The notes beneath the pieces are model-generated. The model was not told where the DNA came from. It searched no databases and saw only the letters and a program-made list of their open reading frames with translations. Below, in pieces: positions 51,829 to 60,058 of a stretch of 64,000 nucleotides of DNA. Source of the stretch: Candidatus Fibrimonadaceae bacterium (GTDB taxonomy: Bacteria > Fibrobacterota > Fibrobacteria > Fibrobacterales > Fibrobacteraceae). The first letter of the stretch is position 1, and each line of letters starts with the position of its first letter. The DNA lies in NCBI GenBank assembly GCA_031281155.1, contig JAITFT010000084.1, positions 19,731 to 83,730 of the forward strand, in the 5' to 3' direction. The translations under genes and the position numbers were made by a program.

Positions 51829-52965
51829 ATGGAAAGTATAAAACGCTTATTTCAGGCTAAAATAGAAGCCAAACTCAACAAGGGCAAGGTCCTTGTGCTT
51901 TATGGTCCCAGGCAAGTTGGCAAAACCACTTTGGCAAAAGAAATCCTAAAAAAATATGATTCTGGCAAAGGTTACTTTAATTGCGAAGAAAACATTGTTA
52001 GCGAAATTCTTTTAAGTATGGATTCTGGCAGAATGTTCAGTTACTTTTCCGGCAATGAAATTATTGTTTTAGATGAAGCGCAATCAGTTTCAAATATTGG
52101 CAAAGCCATAAAAATTTTAATGGATGCGTATCCAGAACTCAACATTATAGCTACCGGTTCTTCTTCTTTTGAGCTTGCAAATAAAGTTAACGAACCCTTG
52201 ACCGGCAGAAAATTTGAATTCTTTTTGCCTCCAATATCTTTTGAAGAAATAAAGCATAATTTTGGAAATGCAGCTGCCATTGAAAATATTGAAAATTCAC
52301 TTATATATGGCTCTTATCCAGAAATTGCAATCACAAAAAACAACGAAGAAAAACTTGAAAAATTACGCTTGCTCGCTACGAGTTACCTGTATAGAGATGT
52401 GCTTAGTTATAATAGAATAAAAAATCCCGATTTGCTTATGAAAATTTTAAAAGCCCTTGCCTTGCAGGTAGGCGGCGAGGTTTCGCCAAACGAAATAGCC
52501 ACCTCAATTCAAATAGACCGAAAAACTGTTCTCAGTTATTTTTCTTTGCTTGAACAGGCTTTTGTGATTTTTAAATTGCCGCCTTTTGTTAAGAATCGCA
52601 GAGATGAAATTAAAAAAATGAACAAGTACTATTTCTATGACAATGGAATTTTAAATGCTCTTACAAATAACTTTTTATCTTTGGAAAATAGAAAAGACAC
52701 AGGTGCTCTTTGGGAAAATTATTTAGTATCTGAACGCAGAAAGTTCAACGAATATCATGGTTTTAAACCGAATTCTTATTTTTGGCGTACGCACTCAGGA
52801 AACGAAATTGATTTAGTAGAAGAAGCCAATGGCGAGTTTATTCCTTTTGAATTTAAATATAATTCCGAAAAACTTGCCAAAGGCGCAAATTCTTTTGTTG
52901 AAAGCTACAAATCAAAAGAAATCAAGGTTATTAATAAAAATAATATATTTGAATGGCTTGCTTAA
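51829..52965 (+). CDS. AAA ATPase with DUF4143 domain
   Basis: A protein of 378 residues. Walker A LYGPRQVGKTTLAKE, Walker B EIIVLDEAQSV, sensor IIATGSSSFEL, then the DUF4143 C-terminal domain (LALQVGGEVSPNEIATSIQI winged helix, TGALWENYLVSERRKF, FWRTHSGNEIDLV, IPFEFKYN), which resembles a restriction-endonuclease-like fold. These stand-alone ATPases are abundant in gut anaerobes and move frequently; the function is not established. The start ATG at 51829 fits TATATT 6 nt upstream; an earlier ATG at 51793 lies inside the palindromes. Confidence 0.88.
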   Translation: MESIKRLFQAKIEAKLNKGKVLVLYGPRQVGKTTLAKEILKKYDSGKGYFNCEENIVSEILLSMDSGRMFSYFSGNEIIVLDEAQSVSNIGKAIKILMDAYPELNIIATGSSSFELANKVNEPLTGRKFEFFLPPISFEEIKHNFGNAAAIENIENSLIYGSYPEIAITKNNEEKLEKLRLLATSYLYRDVLSYNRIKNPDLLMKILKALALQVGGEVSPNEIATSIQIDRKTVLSYFSLLEQAFVIFKLPPFVKNRRDEIKKMNKYYFYDNGILNALTNNFLSLENRKDTGALWENYLVSERRKFNEYHGFKPNSYFWRTHSGNEIDLVEEANGEFIPFEFKYNSEKLAKGANSFVESYKSKEIKVINKNNIFEWLA

Positions 52966-52966
52966 A

Positions 52967-53554
52967 TTACAAGCAACTACCGTCCCAAGTTATTATGCAA
53001 TCATCAATATCTGTTGTTCCACAGTTTGCCCCACGCTCTATGCACAGGAGTCCGCCTCTAACTGTCGTTGGATTACCCTGACAATCTGTGTATTCCCTGC
53101 AGCCTCCGCAATTCGTAAGCTGGTTTTTGCAAATTACATGTACTTTGTTGAAGCAAACTTCTCTGTTAGGGTCGTATTCTCTGCCACTGCATTTTTCAAA
53201 CACCTGTTTTTCTCTGTAGCATACAGCAGGGCAGGGCAAGTGTACATCGGGGGGCAAGGCTAGGTTTATTCTGCAGCTTGGAAGCGAAGCGCATTCGTTT
53301 ACATAACAGAAATGCGTATTTGGATTGTATGCTTCGCCATTGCATAGCGGCGTAACTGGATTGTCGCCTCCTTCTGCCGAGCTGGAGCTTGGCAAAACAT
53401 CTGCCGAGCTGGAGCTTTGCTGAATGTCTTCCGAGCTGGAGCTCAACTTATTGTCGAGCAAATTGTCTATTGGATTGTCTTCAACGCGTGGATCGCAAGA
53501 AATGATGCCTCCTATTAAGAGGACCAACCCGATTTTGGCTAGTGTTTTTTTCAT
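52967..53554 (-). CDS. Lipoprotein with poly-serine linkers and Cys-rich domain
   Basis: A protein of 195 residues with lipobox IISC. Residues ~35-65 have three SSSS clusters (KLSSSSEDIQQSSSSADVL, PSSSSAEGG), the linker style of Fibrobacter secreted proteins. The C-terminal ~130 residues hold about 14 cysteines in short motifs (LCNGEAYNPNTHFCYVNECA, CAGR-like CSGREYDPN, CGGCREYTDC), suggesting a small disulfide-rich surface repeat. AGGAG precedes the ATG. Function unknown; the linker is the best lineage marker in the window. Confidence 0.75.
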   Translation of the reverse strand: MKKTLAKIGLVLLIGGIISCDPRVEDNPIDNLLDNKLSSSSEDIQQSSSSADVLPSSSSAEGGDNPVTPLCNGEAYNPNTHFCYVNECASLPSCRINLALPPDVHLPCPAVCYREKQVFEKCSGREYDPNREVCFNKVHVICKNQLTNCGGCREYTDCQGNPTTVRGGLLCIERGANCGTTDIDDCIITWDGSCL

Positions 53555-53618
53555 AGCGTTTTCTCCTAGAGTTATCTTTTACTCAAATTAAATATAATAA
53601 AAAAAACTGAATCTGGTC

Positions 53619-53637
53619 ACTTTTTTCTTAAAAAAGT
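53619..53637. terminator. AT-rich hairpin in the 53.55-53.70 kb spacer
   Basis: ACTTTTTT and AAAAAAGT form an 8-bp stem with a CTT loop. A second AAAAAAGTG (53649-53657) can pair with the same left arm. It could be a weak terminator or simply AT-rich symmetry. Confidence 0.3.
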
Positions 53638-53685
53638 TGTTTTTGGTCAAAAAAGTGTGATATATAGGGTGTTTATTTGCGTCTT

Positions 53686-53695
53686 TTTCTATATT
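53686..53695 (+). promoter_or_regulatory. TTTCTATATT box before a 31-codon frame
   Basis: An exact box, 8 nt before the ATG at 53704. The frame MVASILKKMLDFVHKALYNY and so on (53704-53799) is 31 codons long and runs antisense into the DUF3990 remnant; probably the preserved promoter and first codons of a lost gene. Confidence 0.4.
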
Positions 53696-53764
53696 GAACT
53701 CTTATGGTCGCATCTATTCTGAAGAAAATGCTTGACTTCGTTCACAAAGCACTTTATAATTATA

Positions 53765-53953
53765 TTAATTACCAGATATGGAATACGAGCAGATTATAGC
53801 TTTTGAACCTAGTGTTGAAAATTTTAAAAAAGTCAAAGCCTGCTCTTTGTTTGTTGTTGTATAAAAGCCATTGCCAAAATCTAATCCTCTGCTCTTACTA
53901 GCCATAATCTTAGGATTTCTAACTTCAACAATACTGCCATGATAAAGGTTCAT
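53765..53953 (-). pseudogene. Truncated DUF3990 gene
   Basis: The start ATG at 53953 lies 7 nt after a reverse TTTCTATATT box. The product opens MNLYHGSIVEVRNPKIMASK and has LDFGNGFYTTTNKEQAL, the DUF3990 signature (ADP-ribosyltransferase-like fold, often in toxin-type pairs), but stops after 62 residues where the family has about 150. The C-terminal half is missing. Confidence 0.55.
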
Positions 53954-53960
53954 AAAGAGG

Positions 53961-53970
53961 AATATAGAAA
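53961..53970 (-). promoter_or_regulatory. Promoter box of the DUF3990 remnant
   Basis: Reverse-strand TTTCTATATT, CCTCTTT, ATG. It overlaps the stop-codon region of the FkbM gene at 53973. Confidence 0.5.
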
Positions 53971-53972
53971 TT

Positions 53973-54836
53973 TTACGGAAGCGCATATAATACGATTTCA
54001 TTGGTAATAGGATAAAAAGAATAATGCCTTACATAAAGTTTATATTCTGGCACTAATTCGTGAATATATTCCGCAATGCGAATCATATCTTCGTCGCTAT
54101 GGTAAATGCAAATTGCAAGTTTTGGCTTATTCTTAATAATGGTTTTTTCTGCGCCTTTCAATGCGTTTAATTCTGCGCCTTCTATATCCATTTTGATGAA
54201 TGAAACATTCTTTAAATTCAAACTGTCTATAGACTTGACTTGTATATTTTTAGCATAGTTTGATTTGATACCTAAAGTTTCTATTATCGCAGAATCTCCA
54301 TTTCCATGTTCTAAAAATGAAACTTCTCCATTTTTATTGTATGCTCCAGCATTTATCAAGGTTATTTTTTGGTTATCGCTATGCTTTATTTTAAGTTTCT
54401 CAAAATTTTTTGAATCAGGCTCAAAGGCAACAATCCTATCATAATATGGGCAATGCTTTAAAAAAATGTCTATAGTATCTCCAATAAATGCCCCGCAGTC
54501 TAGGAAGACTTCGTTTTTGTTAAATTTGAATTCCTTAATAAAGTATTGATATTCATCAGAGGTAATAGGATATTTTTTTTTATCGTATGTTTGCCTGAAC
54601 TTTATCATGCCTAAATAACTTTCTTTGCTATACTCATCGGCAAGCATATTTGCTATAGCATTTACTCTTTCAGCATTTTTTGTGTAATAAAGGAGTGCTT
54701 CTTGCTTATATACACGTTTTTTTAGAATATGAAAATATCCCCTAAAAGGGATTAAATGCAATATTTTATATGTTATAATTGAGAAAATTTTACTTTTTTG
54801 TCTCATTTTCATAATAAAATTAAATATTCTAAACAT
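53973..54836 (-). CDS. FkbM-family methyltransferase
   Basis: About 287 residues. The FkbM domain has EVFLDCGAFIGDTIDIFLKH (SAM motif I), VAFEPDSKNFEKLK, GAYNKNGEVSFLEHGNGDSA and FIKMDIEGAELNALKGAE. FkbM enzymes O-methylate sugars or other small groups; glycosyltransferases next door suggest a polysaccharide target. Two close ATGs exist: 54842 abuts the promoter box with no spacer, whereas 54836 has 6 nt, so 54836 is chosen. Confidence 0.85.
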   Translation of the reverse strand: MFRIFNFIMKMRQKSKIFSIITYKILHLIPFRGYFHILKKRVYKQEALLYYTKNAERVNAIANMLADEYSKESYLGMIKFRQTYDKKKYPITSDEYQYFIKEFKFNKNEVFLDCGAFIGDTIDIFLKHCPYYDRIVAFEPDSKNFEKLKIKHSDNQKITLINAGAYNKNGEVSFLEHGNGDSAIIETLGIKSNYAKNIQVKSIDSLNLKNVSFIKMDIEGAELNALKGAEKTIIKNKPKLAICIYHSDEDMIRIAEYIHELVPEYKLYVRHYSFYPITNEIVLYALP

Positions 54837-54842
54837 TTTCAT

Positions 54843-54852
54843 AATGTAGAAA
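54843..54852 (-). promoter_or_regulatory. Promoter box of the FkbM gene
   Basis: Reverse-strand TTTCTACATT, ATGAAA, ATG. Located inside the 5'-most part of the non-coding end of the neighbouring GT gene's 3' region, so it may add to operon read-through. Confidence 0.5.
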
Positions 54853-54873
54853 ATTTCACTGGAGTGGCGGATT

Positions 54874-55935
54874 TCAAACAATAGATAAATTTTCAAGAAT
54901 TTCTTCTAATTTATTTAATGACTTGCTAAATGAAAATTCTTCTATTTTTTTTAATCCCTGCTCTACGAGCCTGTCATAGAGAATTGTATCTGTAAGCAAT
55001 TGCATTATTTTTTCACACATTTGCTCCGTATTTTTTACATCGCACATCAAAGCTGTTTCTTCATCTATGCAAAAGTCATCCACTCCGCCATTGCGAGTTG
55101 TAACAACAGCCGCCCCACAAGCCATAGCTTCCATTGGAGGCAAGCCCCAGCCCTCGCTAATGCTTGAGCATAGATAAATTTTAGAATTATTATAAATTGA
55201 ATTTGCTAAAAATTCTTGATTTGGGTTTTCCACATAATCTATCCATTTAGGAATTTTTTTATCTCTAGGGCAAGAACCGAAAAGCACAGCAGAAAAACCT
55301 TCAAATTGTTTTTTTACAAGTTCAAGAGCCAATATTCCATACTGCGAGCCCTTTGTCTTTTCTTGGGAAAATATCATGGATACATCATATTGCCTATTTA
55401 CTTTTTTTATTTTTTTTTCAAATAAACGCTCATCTATAAAATTCGGAACATAAAACATATTGCTTGCCCCTAGAGCTTTTCCTATATTCCACAACCATTT
55501 TGATATTACTATTTTTATCATATCATTATAACCCCAAGTTTCATCTACAATCTCTTTCGGCATAAGCCAGGTTTCGTAATGCTGTATAAGGTAAAACTTT
55601 TTTCCTTTGGTTGCTGCGTATTTTTCCAAGGCAAGCGCTGTTACGCAAGCAGTAGCTATTGTTGCATCTGCGTTTGGAATTCTATTTTCGGCAAGGTTAA
55701 AAACATATTTTCTTTTTATGATAGTATTAAATTTGAACCATTTTTTGCTAAAATGGATTGTTATATACATTGCAAAAAATAATAATCTATTAAAAAATGT
55801 ATTTTGTTTTCCGCTTGAAAATATAAGATTAATCTGGTGCCCTTTTTCTGCCAATCCGTTTGCATATTGATATGCTATTCTATGCCCGCCAGAGGGTCGC
55901 ATGGCAAAATTAGGTAGAAGAATATTGATTTTCAT
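54874..55935 (-). CDS. GT4-family glycosyltransferase
   Basis: About 353 residues with a GT-B fold. N-terminal ILLPNFAMRPSGGHRIAYQY is the Gly-rich acceptor loop; YLCSSISEGWGLPPMEAMAC holds the EX7E nucleotide-sugar motif. It adds a sugar during assembly of a surface glycan. The start at 55935 overlaps the stop of the upstream glycosyltransferase (ATGA). Confidence 0.88.
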   Translation of the reverse strand: MKINILLPNFAMRPSGGHRIAYQYANGLAEKGHQINLIFSSGKQNTFFNRLLFFAMYITIHFSKKWFKFNTIIKRKYVFNLAENRIPNADATIATACVTALALEKYAATKGKKFYLIQHYETWLMPKEIVDETWGYNDMIKIVISKWLWNIGKALGASNMFYVPNFIDERLFEKKIKKVNRQYDVSMIFSQEKTKGSQYGILALELVKKQFEGFSAVLFGSCPRDKKIPKWIDYVENPNQEFLANSIYNNSKIYLCSSISEGWGLPPMEAMACGAAVVTTRNGGVDDFCIDEETALMCDVKNTEQMCEKIMQLLTDTILYDRLVEQGLKKIEEFSFSKSLNKLEEILENLSIV

Positions 55936-57065
55936 GTAGATAATTCCATAAATAAATTTTCCCATTTTTTTATAATTTTTTGAACATCAAATTTCTCACA
56001 GTCATTTATTGCATTTTTTGCTATTTCTTCTCGTAACGCTGCATTATCTATTAATAGACAAACTTTTTCTACAAAAGCATTTATATCATTATTTGGAACA
56101 ACAAAACCATTTTTGCCATTTTCAATTATATCGTGCAAAGCAAGAAAAGAATCCATAGCTACGGGAACACATCCGTAATTTTGAGCCTCTATAAGAGTAA
56201 TACCAAAACCTTCAAATGAGCTTGTCATCAAAAAAACAGAAGAATCTAGATAATAATTTTGCGGCTCTTGCCAGCCTTTAAAGTCTATGCGAGGCAAATT
56301 CTCTGCTAGTTTTTTGCTCTTTTCCATATCAGGACCATCACCGATTATTATCAAGTTCCAATCTTTATTTTTTTCACTTATGCGTTTCCAAATTTCAATA
56401 ATCAAAGATATTCTTTTTTGCTCTTCCTCTATTCTGGATACTACCAAAAGTTGTTTCAATTTTTCAGAAAAATCAATATTTTGAAATTCATAATTTATAG
56501 TATCGCTTATACTTCTCAATTTGCTCAAATTTTTATTCGGCATATTTTTTTTATACTGTTCAACAAATCTGTCTGATAGCATAACAAACACATCAGAATT
56601 ATCATAAGCAAAATTTCTCCGTTTTAATTGCAACTTTATTCTTCTAGCTATTATCAATTTTTTAGGTAAAAGTCTGGCTATGATACCACCTTTGGATTCC
56701 AAATTCATAAACAGAGAAAAATGCAAGCAAGATATTAGTTTTGCTTTTGAATCTTTTCTTGCCTTACTGCATAAATTACATACACTATAAACATCTGCTT
56801 CTTGATTTATTATCACATTGATAGAATATTTATTTATTATTTGATTTAAAAAAGATATATTGTTTTTTGAATCTGCAATTTTCCAATTATCAGGAAATTC
56901 ATAAACTTTAATCTCAGGGTTTACAAATACTGCTTTTTTAGAATATAAAAAGCAACATACAAATACATTATGCCCTAACTTAACAAGCTCGTTCCCTAAA
57001 ATTCTTGTTACAGAGTCTATTCCACTGCCGGCAGGAAAACTTTTTAGTACATATAAAATTTTCAT
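55932..57065 (-). CDS. GT4-family glycosyltransferase
   Basis: About 377 residues. MKILYVLKSFPAGSGIDSVT opens the acceptor domain; QLLVVSRIEEEQKRISLIIE, WNLIIIGDGPDMEK and SSFEGFGITLIEAQNYGCVP (EX7E) mark the donor domain. The start at 57065 lies 7 nt after the reverse half of the 28-bp palindromic promoter; the frame is open further upstream, but that would cross the promoter. First gene of the leftward GT-GT(-FkbM) unit. Confidence 0.88.
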   Translation of the reverse strand: MKILYVLKSFPAGSGIDSVTRILGNELVKLGHNVFVCCFLYSKKAVFVNPEIKVYEFPDNWKIADSKNNISFLNQIINKYSINVIINQEADVYSVCNLCSKARKDSKAKLISCLHFSLFMNLESKGGIIARLLPKKLIIARRIKLQLKRRNFAYDNSDVFVMLSDRFVEQYKKNMPNKNLSKLRSISDTINYEFQNIDFSEKLKQLLVVSRIEEEQKRISLIIEIWKRISEKNKDWNLIIIGDGPDMEKSKKLAENLPRIDFKGWQEPQNYYLDSSVFLMTSSFEGFGITLIEAQNYGCVPVAMDSFLALHDIIENGKNGFVVPNNDINAFVEKVCLLIDNAALREEIAKNAINDCEKFDVQKIIKKWENLFMELST

Positions 57066-57068
57066 AAA

Positions 57069-57096
57069 GTTAAATATAGAAATTTCTATATTTAAC
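57069..57096. promoter_or_regulatory. 28-bp perfect palindrome: divergent promoter of two glycosyltransferase genes
   Basis: The arms GTTAAATATAGAAA and TTTCTATATTTAAC are exact reverse complements. Each contains a full TTTCTATATT box; spacings to the two ATGs are 7 nt (left, 57065) and 6 nt (right, 57099). Neither gene has a Shine-Dalgarno. Confidence 0.65.
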
Positions 57097-57098
57097 CA

Positions 57099-58124
57099 AT
57101 GCACCCTCTTATTTCTGTTATCGTGCCGGTTTACAATGTTGAACGATATATTCATAAATGCGTAAACAGTATTTTGGCACAAACTTATACCAATTTGGAA
57201 ATTATTTTAGTTGACGATGGAAGCCCAGATAATTGTGGTAAAATTTGCGATGAGTATGCTACTAATAATCCTAAAATCAAAGTTATACATAAAGAAAATG
57301 GAGGATTGTCAGATGCAAGGAATGCCGGCTTAGATATTGCAAAAGGTGAACTTATATGCTTTGTCGATTCTGACGATTGGTGTGAAAAAGATATGTTGCA
57401 AATAGCTTTTGAGGCCATGGAAAATTCTAAGTGCGATATAATTGCTTATGGAGCTTTTCATGATTTTATTCAAAATGAGAAAGTTTTTAGAACTGTAATT
57501 AAAAGTATAAAACGTGAACAGAAAATAAGTTCTTTTGATGAAAGTCTTCCGTTGCTTATAAAAGATTTTCTTACCGTTACTGCATGGAACAAACTTTATA
57601 AAAAAAAAATCTTTAAAAACTTGCGATTTCCTAAGGGAAAATTATTTGAGGATGTTTGGATATTCCCAAAATTATTTGAAAACTGCAATGGCATGCTTGT
57701 TATAAATAAGCCGTTGTATCATTATGCTATACGAAATAATGGTAACAGTATAATGGCTTCATTCAATTTGAAAAAAATGGAAAATTTGGAAGCTTTAAAA
57801 TCTTGGCAAGATTTTGAAAAAAATGGAAATTTAAGCAAAATAATACTTATGCAAAATGCTTGGTATTTGCTTATTAAAATAGAAGAGCAAAATAAAAAAG
57901 AAAATAAAGTTTATAGCGAGCAAATAATTAAACTTTTAATGGAAAATTCACAATATGTAAAAATATCAAGCTTTTATGATAGTTTTTTTTCGTTCTTAAT
58001 TCTAAAAAAATTTAACTACGAAAAAGTACTTTTTTTTCGAAAGAAGATACGGCAGTTATTTCTTTTTATGAGGAAGTTGTATTTTTCTATATTACCTTTC
58101 AAGACAAACCGGAAAGCTGCCTAG
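57099..58124 (+). CDS. GT2-family glycosyltransferase
   Basis: A protein of 341 residues with a GT-A fold: SVIVPVYNVERYIHKCVNSI, LVDDGSPDNCGKICDE, GGLSDARNAGLDIAKGE and FVDSDDWCE (the DXD-type metal motif). It transfers a nucleotide-activated sugar. Leaderless by position. It heads a rightward group with the radical SAM gene, a 49-codon frame and a second FkbM gene. Confidence 0.9.
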   Translation: MHPLISVIVPVYNVERYIHKCVNSILAQTYTNLEIILVDDGSPDNCGKICDEYATNNPKIKVIHKENGGLSDARNAGLDIAKGELICFVDSDDWCEKDMLQIAFEAMENSKCDIIAYGAFHDFIQNEKVFRTVIKSIKREQKISSFDESLPLLIKDFLTVTAWNKLYKKKIFKNLRFPKGKLFEDVWIFPKLFENCNGMLVINKPLYHYAIRNNGNSIMASFNLKKMENLEALKSWQDFEKNGNLSKIILMQNAWYLLIKIEEQNKKENKVYSEQIIKLLMENSQYVKISSFYDSFFSFLILKKFNYEKVLFFRKKIRQLFLFMRKLYFSILPFKTNRKAA

Positions 58125-58137
58125 CGAGGAGATAACA

Positions 58138-59040
58138 ATGGCAAATTTTTTTTATTTTATTAAAAAAATAATTAGGGCAATTCTGCCGCATAGAATAATT
58201 GCTTTTAGGCGGAAACTTTATTTAGAAAAGCAAATAAAACAAAGGCTTACGAAAAAAAAGAAACTGAGTTTCGAAATATATTTGGTTGACCATTGTAATT
58301 TAAATTGTCAATGTTGTGGTGTCTTTGCCCCTATCGCCGACAAAAAATTCTATAATGTTGAAAAACTTGAAAATGATTTTAAACGCATGCATGAATTAGC
58401 AGATGGTAAAATCAATCGCATATCATTATTAGGGGGAGAACCGTTGCTACATCCTGATTTATTGAAAATTCTTGATATTGCTGGAAAATATTTCAATAAA
58501 ATAGATACTAATATTGTGGAAATTGTGACAAATGCTATTCTGTTAGAAAAGCAATCGCATGAATTTTGGGTAAGTTGCAAGAAAAATAATATAAGAATCA
58601 CCATAACAAAGTATCCTATCAATTTACCTTTCAAAAAAATTGAGAGAAAGGGGAAAGAATATGATGTAATCATCAAATATAATGATAATAGTAAATATAC
58701 TTTGAAAACATTTATCAAACATACTATGAATATAGCCGGAAGTGCGGAACCCATAAAAAGTTTTAGATTATGTTATAAAGCAAATAATTGCACCGTTCTT
58801 GACGATGGTAAAATTTATCCTTGTAGTGCTACGTCTCGTATAAAATATTTCAACAAGCATTTTAAAGTTGATTTAAAGGCTTGCGATAAGGACTGCATTG
58901 ATATTTACGAAAGTAATCTCGATGAGATACTTGAGTTTTTATGCAAGCCAGTACCATTTTGTAGATATTGCGATACAGACAAGTGGGTGTTTGATCTTGA
59001 TTGGGCGGTTTCAAAGAAAAATATTTCAGAATGGGTTTGA
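58138..59040 (+). CDS. Radical SAM enzyme of the polysaccharide locus
   Basis: A protein of 300 residues. The cluster motif CNLNCQCC (Cys 53, 57, 60) is followed by ISLLGGEPLLHPDLL. C-terminal cysteines (CYKANNC, YPC, ACDKDC, FCRYCD) resemble a SPASM/Twitch-like auxiliary cluster region. Radical SAM proteins of this kind occur between glycosyltransferases, with substrates mostly unknown. GAGGAG lies before the ATG, 13 nt after the GT2 gene. A 49-codon frame follows, so a peptide substrate cannot be excluded. Confidence 0.8.
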   Translation: MANFFYFIKKIIRAILPHRIIAFRRKLYLEKQIKQRLTKKKKLSFEIYLVDHCNLNCQCCGVFAPIADKKFYNVEKLENDFKRMHELADGKINRISLLGGEPLLHPDLLKILDIAGKYFNKIDTNIVEIVTNAILLEKQSHEFWVSCKKNNIRITITKYPINLPFKKIERKGKEYDVIIKYNDNSKYTLKTFIKHTMNIAGSAEPIKSFRLCYKANNCTVLDDGKIYPCSATSRIKYFNKHFKVDLKACDKDCIDIYESNLDEILEFLCKPVPFCRYCDTDKWVFDLDWAVSKKNISEWV

Positions 59041-59112
59041 TACATTCACAGCCTGAGCAGTCTGAAAAATAAATGTATATTTATAGTAAACAGTCAAAAA
59101 CAGGAGAGTAAA

Positions 59113-59262
59113 ATGGCATTTAATGGATCAAACACCGATGTCGTCAGAGGTGACGAATCTCTAGCAAGCCTTATAGCAAGGCTAATTTCTGAAGACGTAC
59201 GCTACGTTCGGAGCTGGAGTATAGATGGGCAGCAGTTGAGTGTTTTTAGTAAAGATAATTAA
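59113..59262 (+). CDS. 49-residue small protein between radical SAM and FkbM genes
   Basis: The ATG at 59113 is preceded by AGGAG at 7-nt spacing, and the frame ends one base before the FkbM ATG (59264), so coupling is likely. The peptide opens MAFNGSNTDVVRGDESLASL and ends SIDGQQLSVFSKDN; it has no cysteine and no membrane segment. Its codons are clearly richer in G+C than the AT-rich genes on both sides. TATATT upstream (about 59073) may be its own promoter. Not recognised. It might be a peptide substrate, a leader peptide, or a fragment of a displaced gene. Confidence 0.5.
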   Translation: MAFNGSNTDVVRGDESLASLIARLISEDVRYVRSWSIDGQQLSVFSKDN

Positions 59263-59263
59263 T

Positions 59264-60052
59264 ATGCATATTTTATTGGAATTAATTAAAAATAAGATTC
59301 TTTTTAACAAAAGATTGAAAAAAGAATCCAATAATGAATATTTGACAAAAACTACTATTGCTCCCATTGATAACAATATGATGGAAATAGTTAAAGATGG
59401 CTATAAATTCCCTATTGTTATTAGAAATGGCACTACAGATGTTTTGGTTTATAAGTCTATTGTAGAAAACGCTGAATATGATTTTCTGTTGAAAAAAGAG
59501 CCAGAAGTAATAATAGATGCTGGAGCAAATATTGGATTAGCTTCTGTATTTTTTGCAAATAAATATCCAAACGCAAAAATTATTGCAATAGAGCCTGAGA
59601 AATCTAATTTTGAAATGCTAAAAAAAAATACAGCATTATATTCCAATATATATGCAGTGAAAGCCGCATTGTGGAACTCTATTGGCGAGCTTGATTTATT
59701 TGGAGGTTATGATAATTGGGGATTTAGATTGGGAATGGATAGAAAAGAAGATAGAATTATTAAACAACATTTAACAAAAACTATTACTATTGAAAAAATA
59801 ATCGAAGATTTTAACATTGATAGAATAGACATCTTGAAAATTGATATCGAGGGTAGTGAAAAAGAAGTATTTGATAATTCCTCTGCTTGGATAGATAAGG
59901 TAAATTCAATAGTCGTTGAATTACATGAGTCTATAAGAAAGGGTTGCAATAAAGCATTTCGTAAAATTTCAAAAAAATATGATGGGGTTTGTAAACATGG
60001 TGAATATATTTGCTTAACAAAGAATAATTATATAATAATGGAGAAAAGGTGA
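59264..60052 (+). CDS. FkbM-family methyltransferase
   Basis: About 262 residues: VIIDAGANIGLASVFFANKY (SAM motif I), IIAIEPEKSNFEMLKKN, ALWNSIGELDLFGG and ILKIDIEGSEKEVFDN. The second FkbM enzyme of the locus, differing from the one at 54.0 kb. The start at 59264 directly follows the small frame (TAA-T-ATG). It converges with the ligase gene, with only 6 nt between them and no terminator hairpin seen. Confidence 0.85.
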   Translation: MHILLELIKNKILFNKRLKKESNNEYLTKTTIAPIDNNMMEIVKDGYKFPIVIRNGTTDVLVYKSIVENAEYDFLLKKEPEVIIDAGANIGLASVFFANKYPNAKIIAIEPEKSNFEMLKKNTALYSNIYAVKAALWNSIGELDLFGGYDNWGFRLGMDRKEDRIIKQHLTKTITIEKIIEDFNIDRIDILKIDIEGSEKEVFDNSSAWIDKVNSIVVELHESIRKGCNKAFRKISKKYDGVCKHGEYICLTKNNYIIMEKR

Positions 60053-60058
60053 TTTATA

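Noticed and set aside
53704..53799. 31-codon frame as a functional small protein
   Set aside because: A good promoter box, but no family, and antisense to a truncated gene; treated as a probable leftover.
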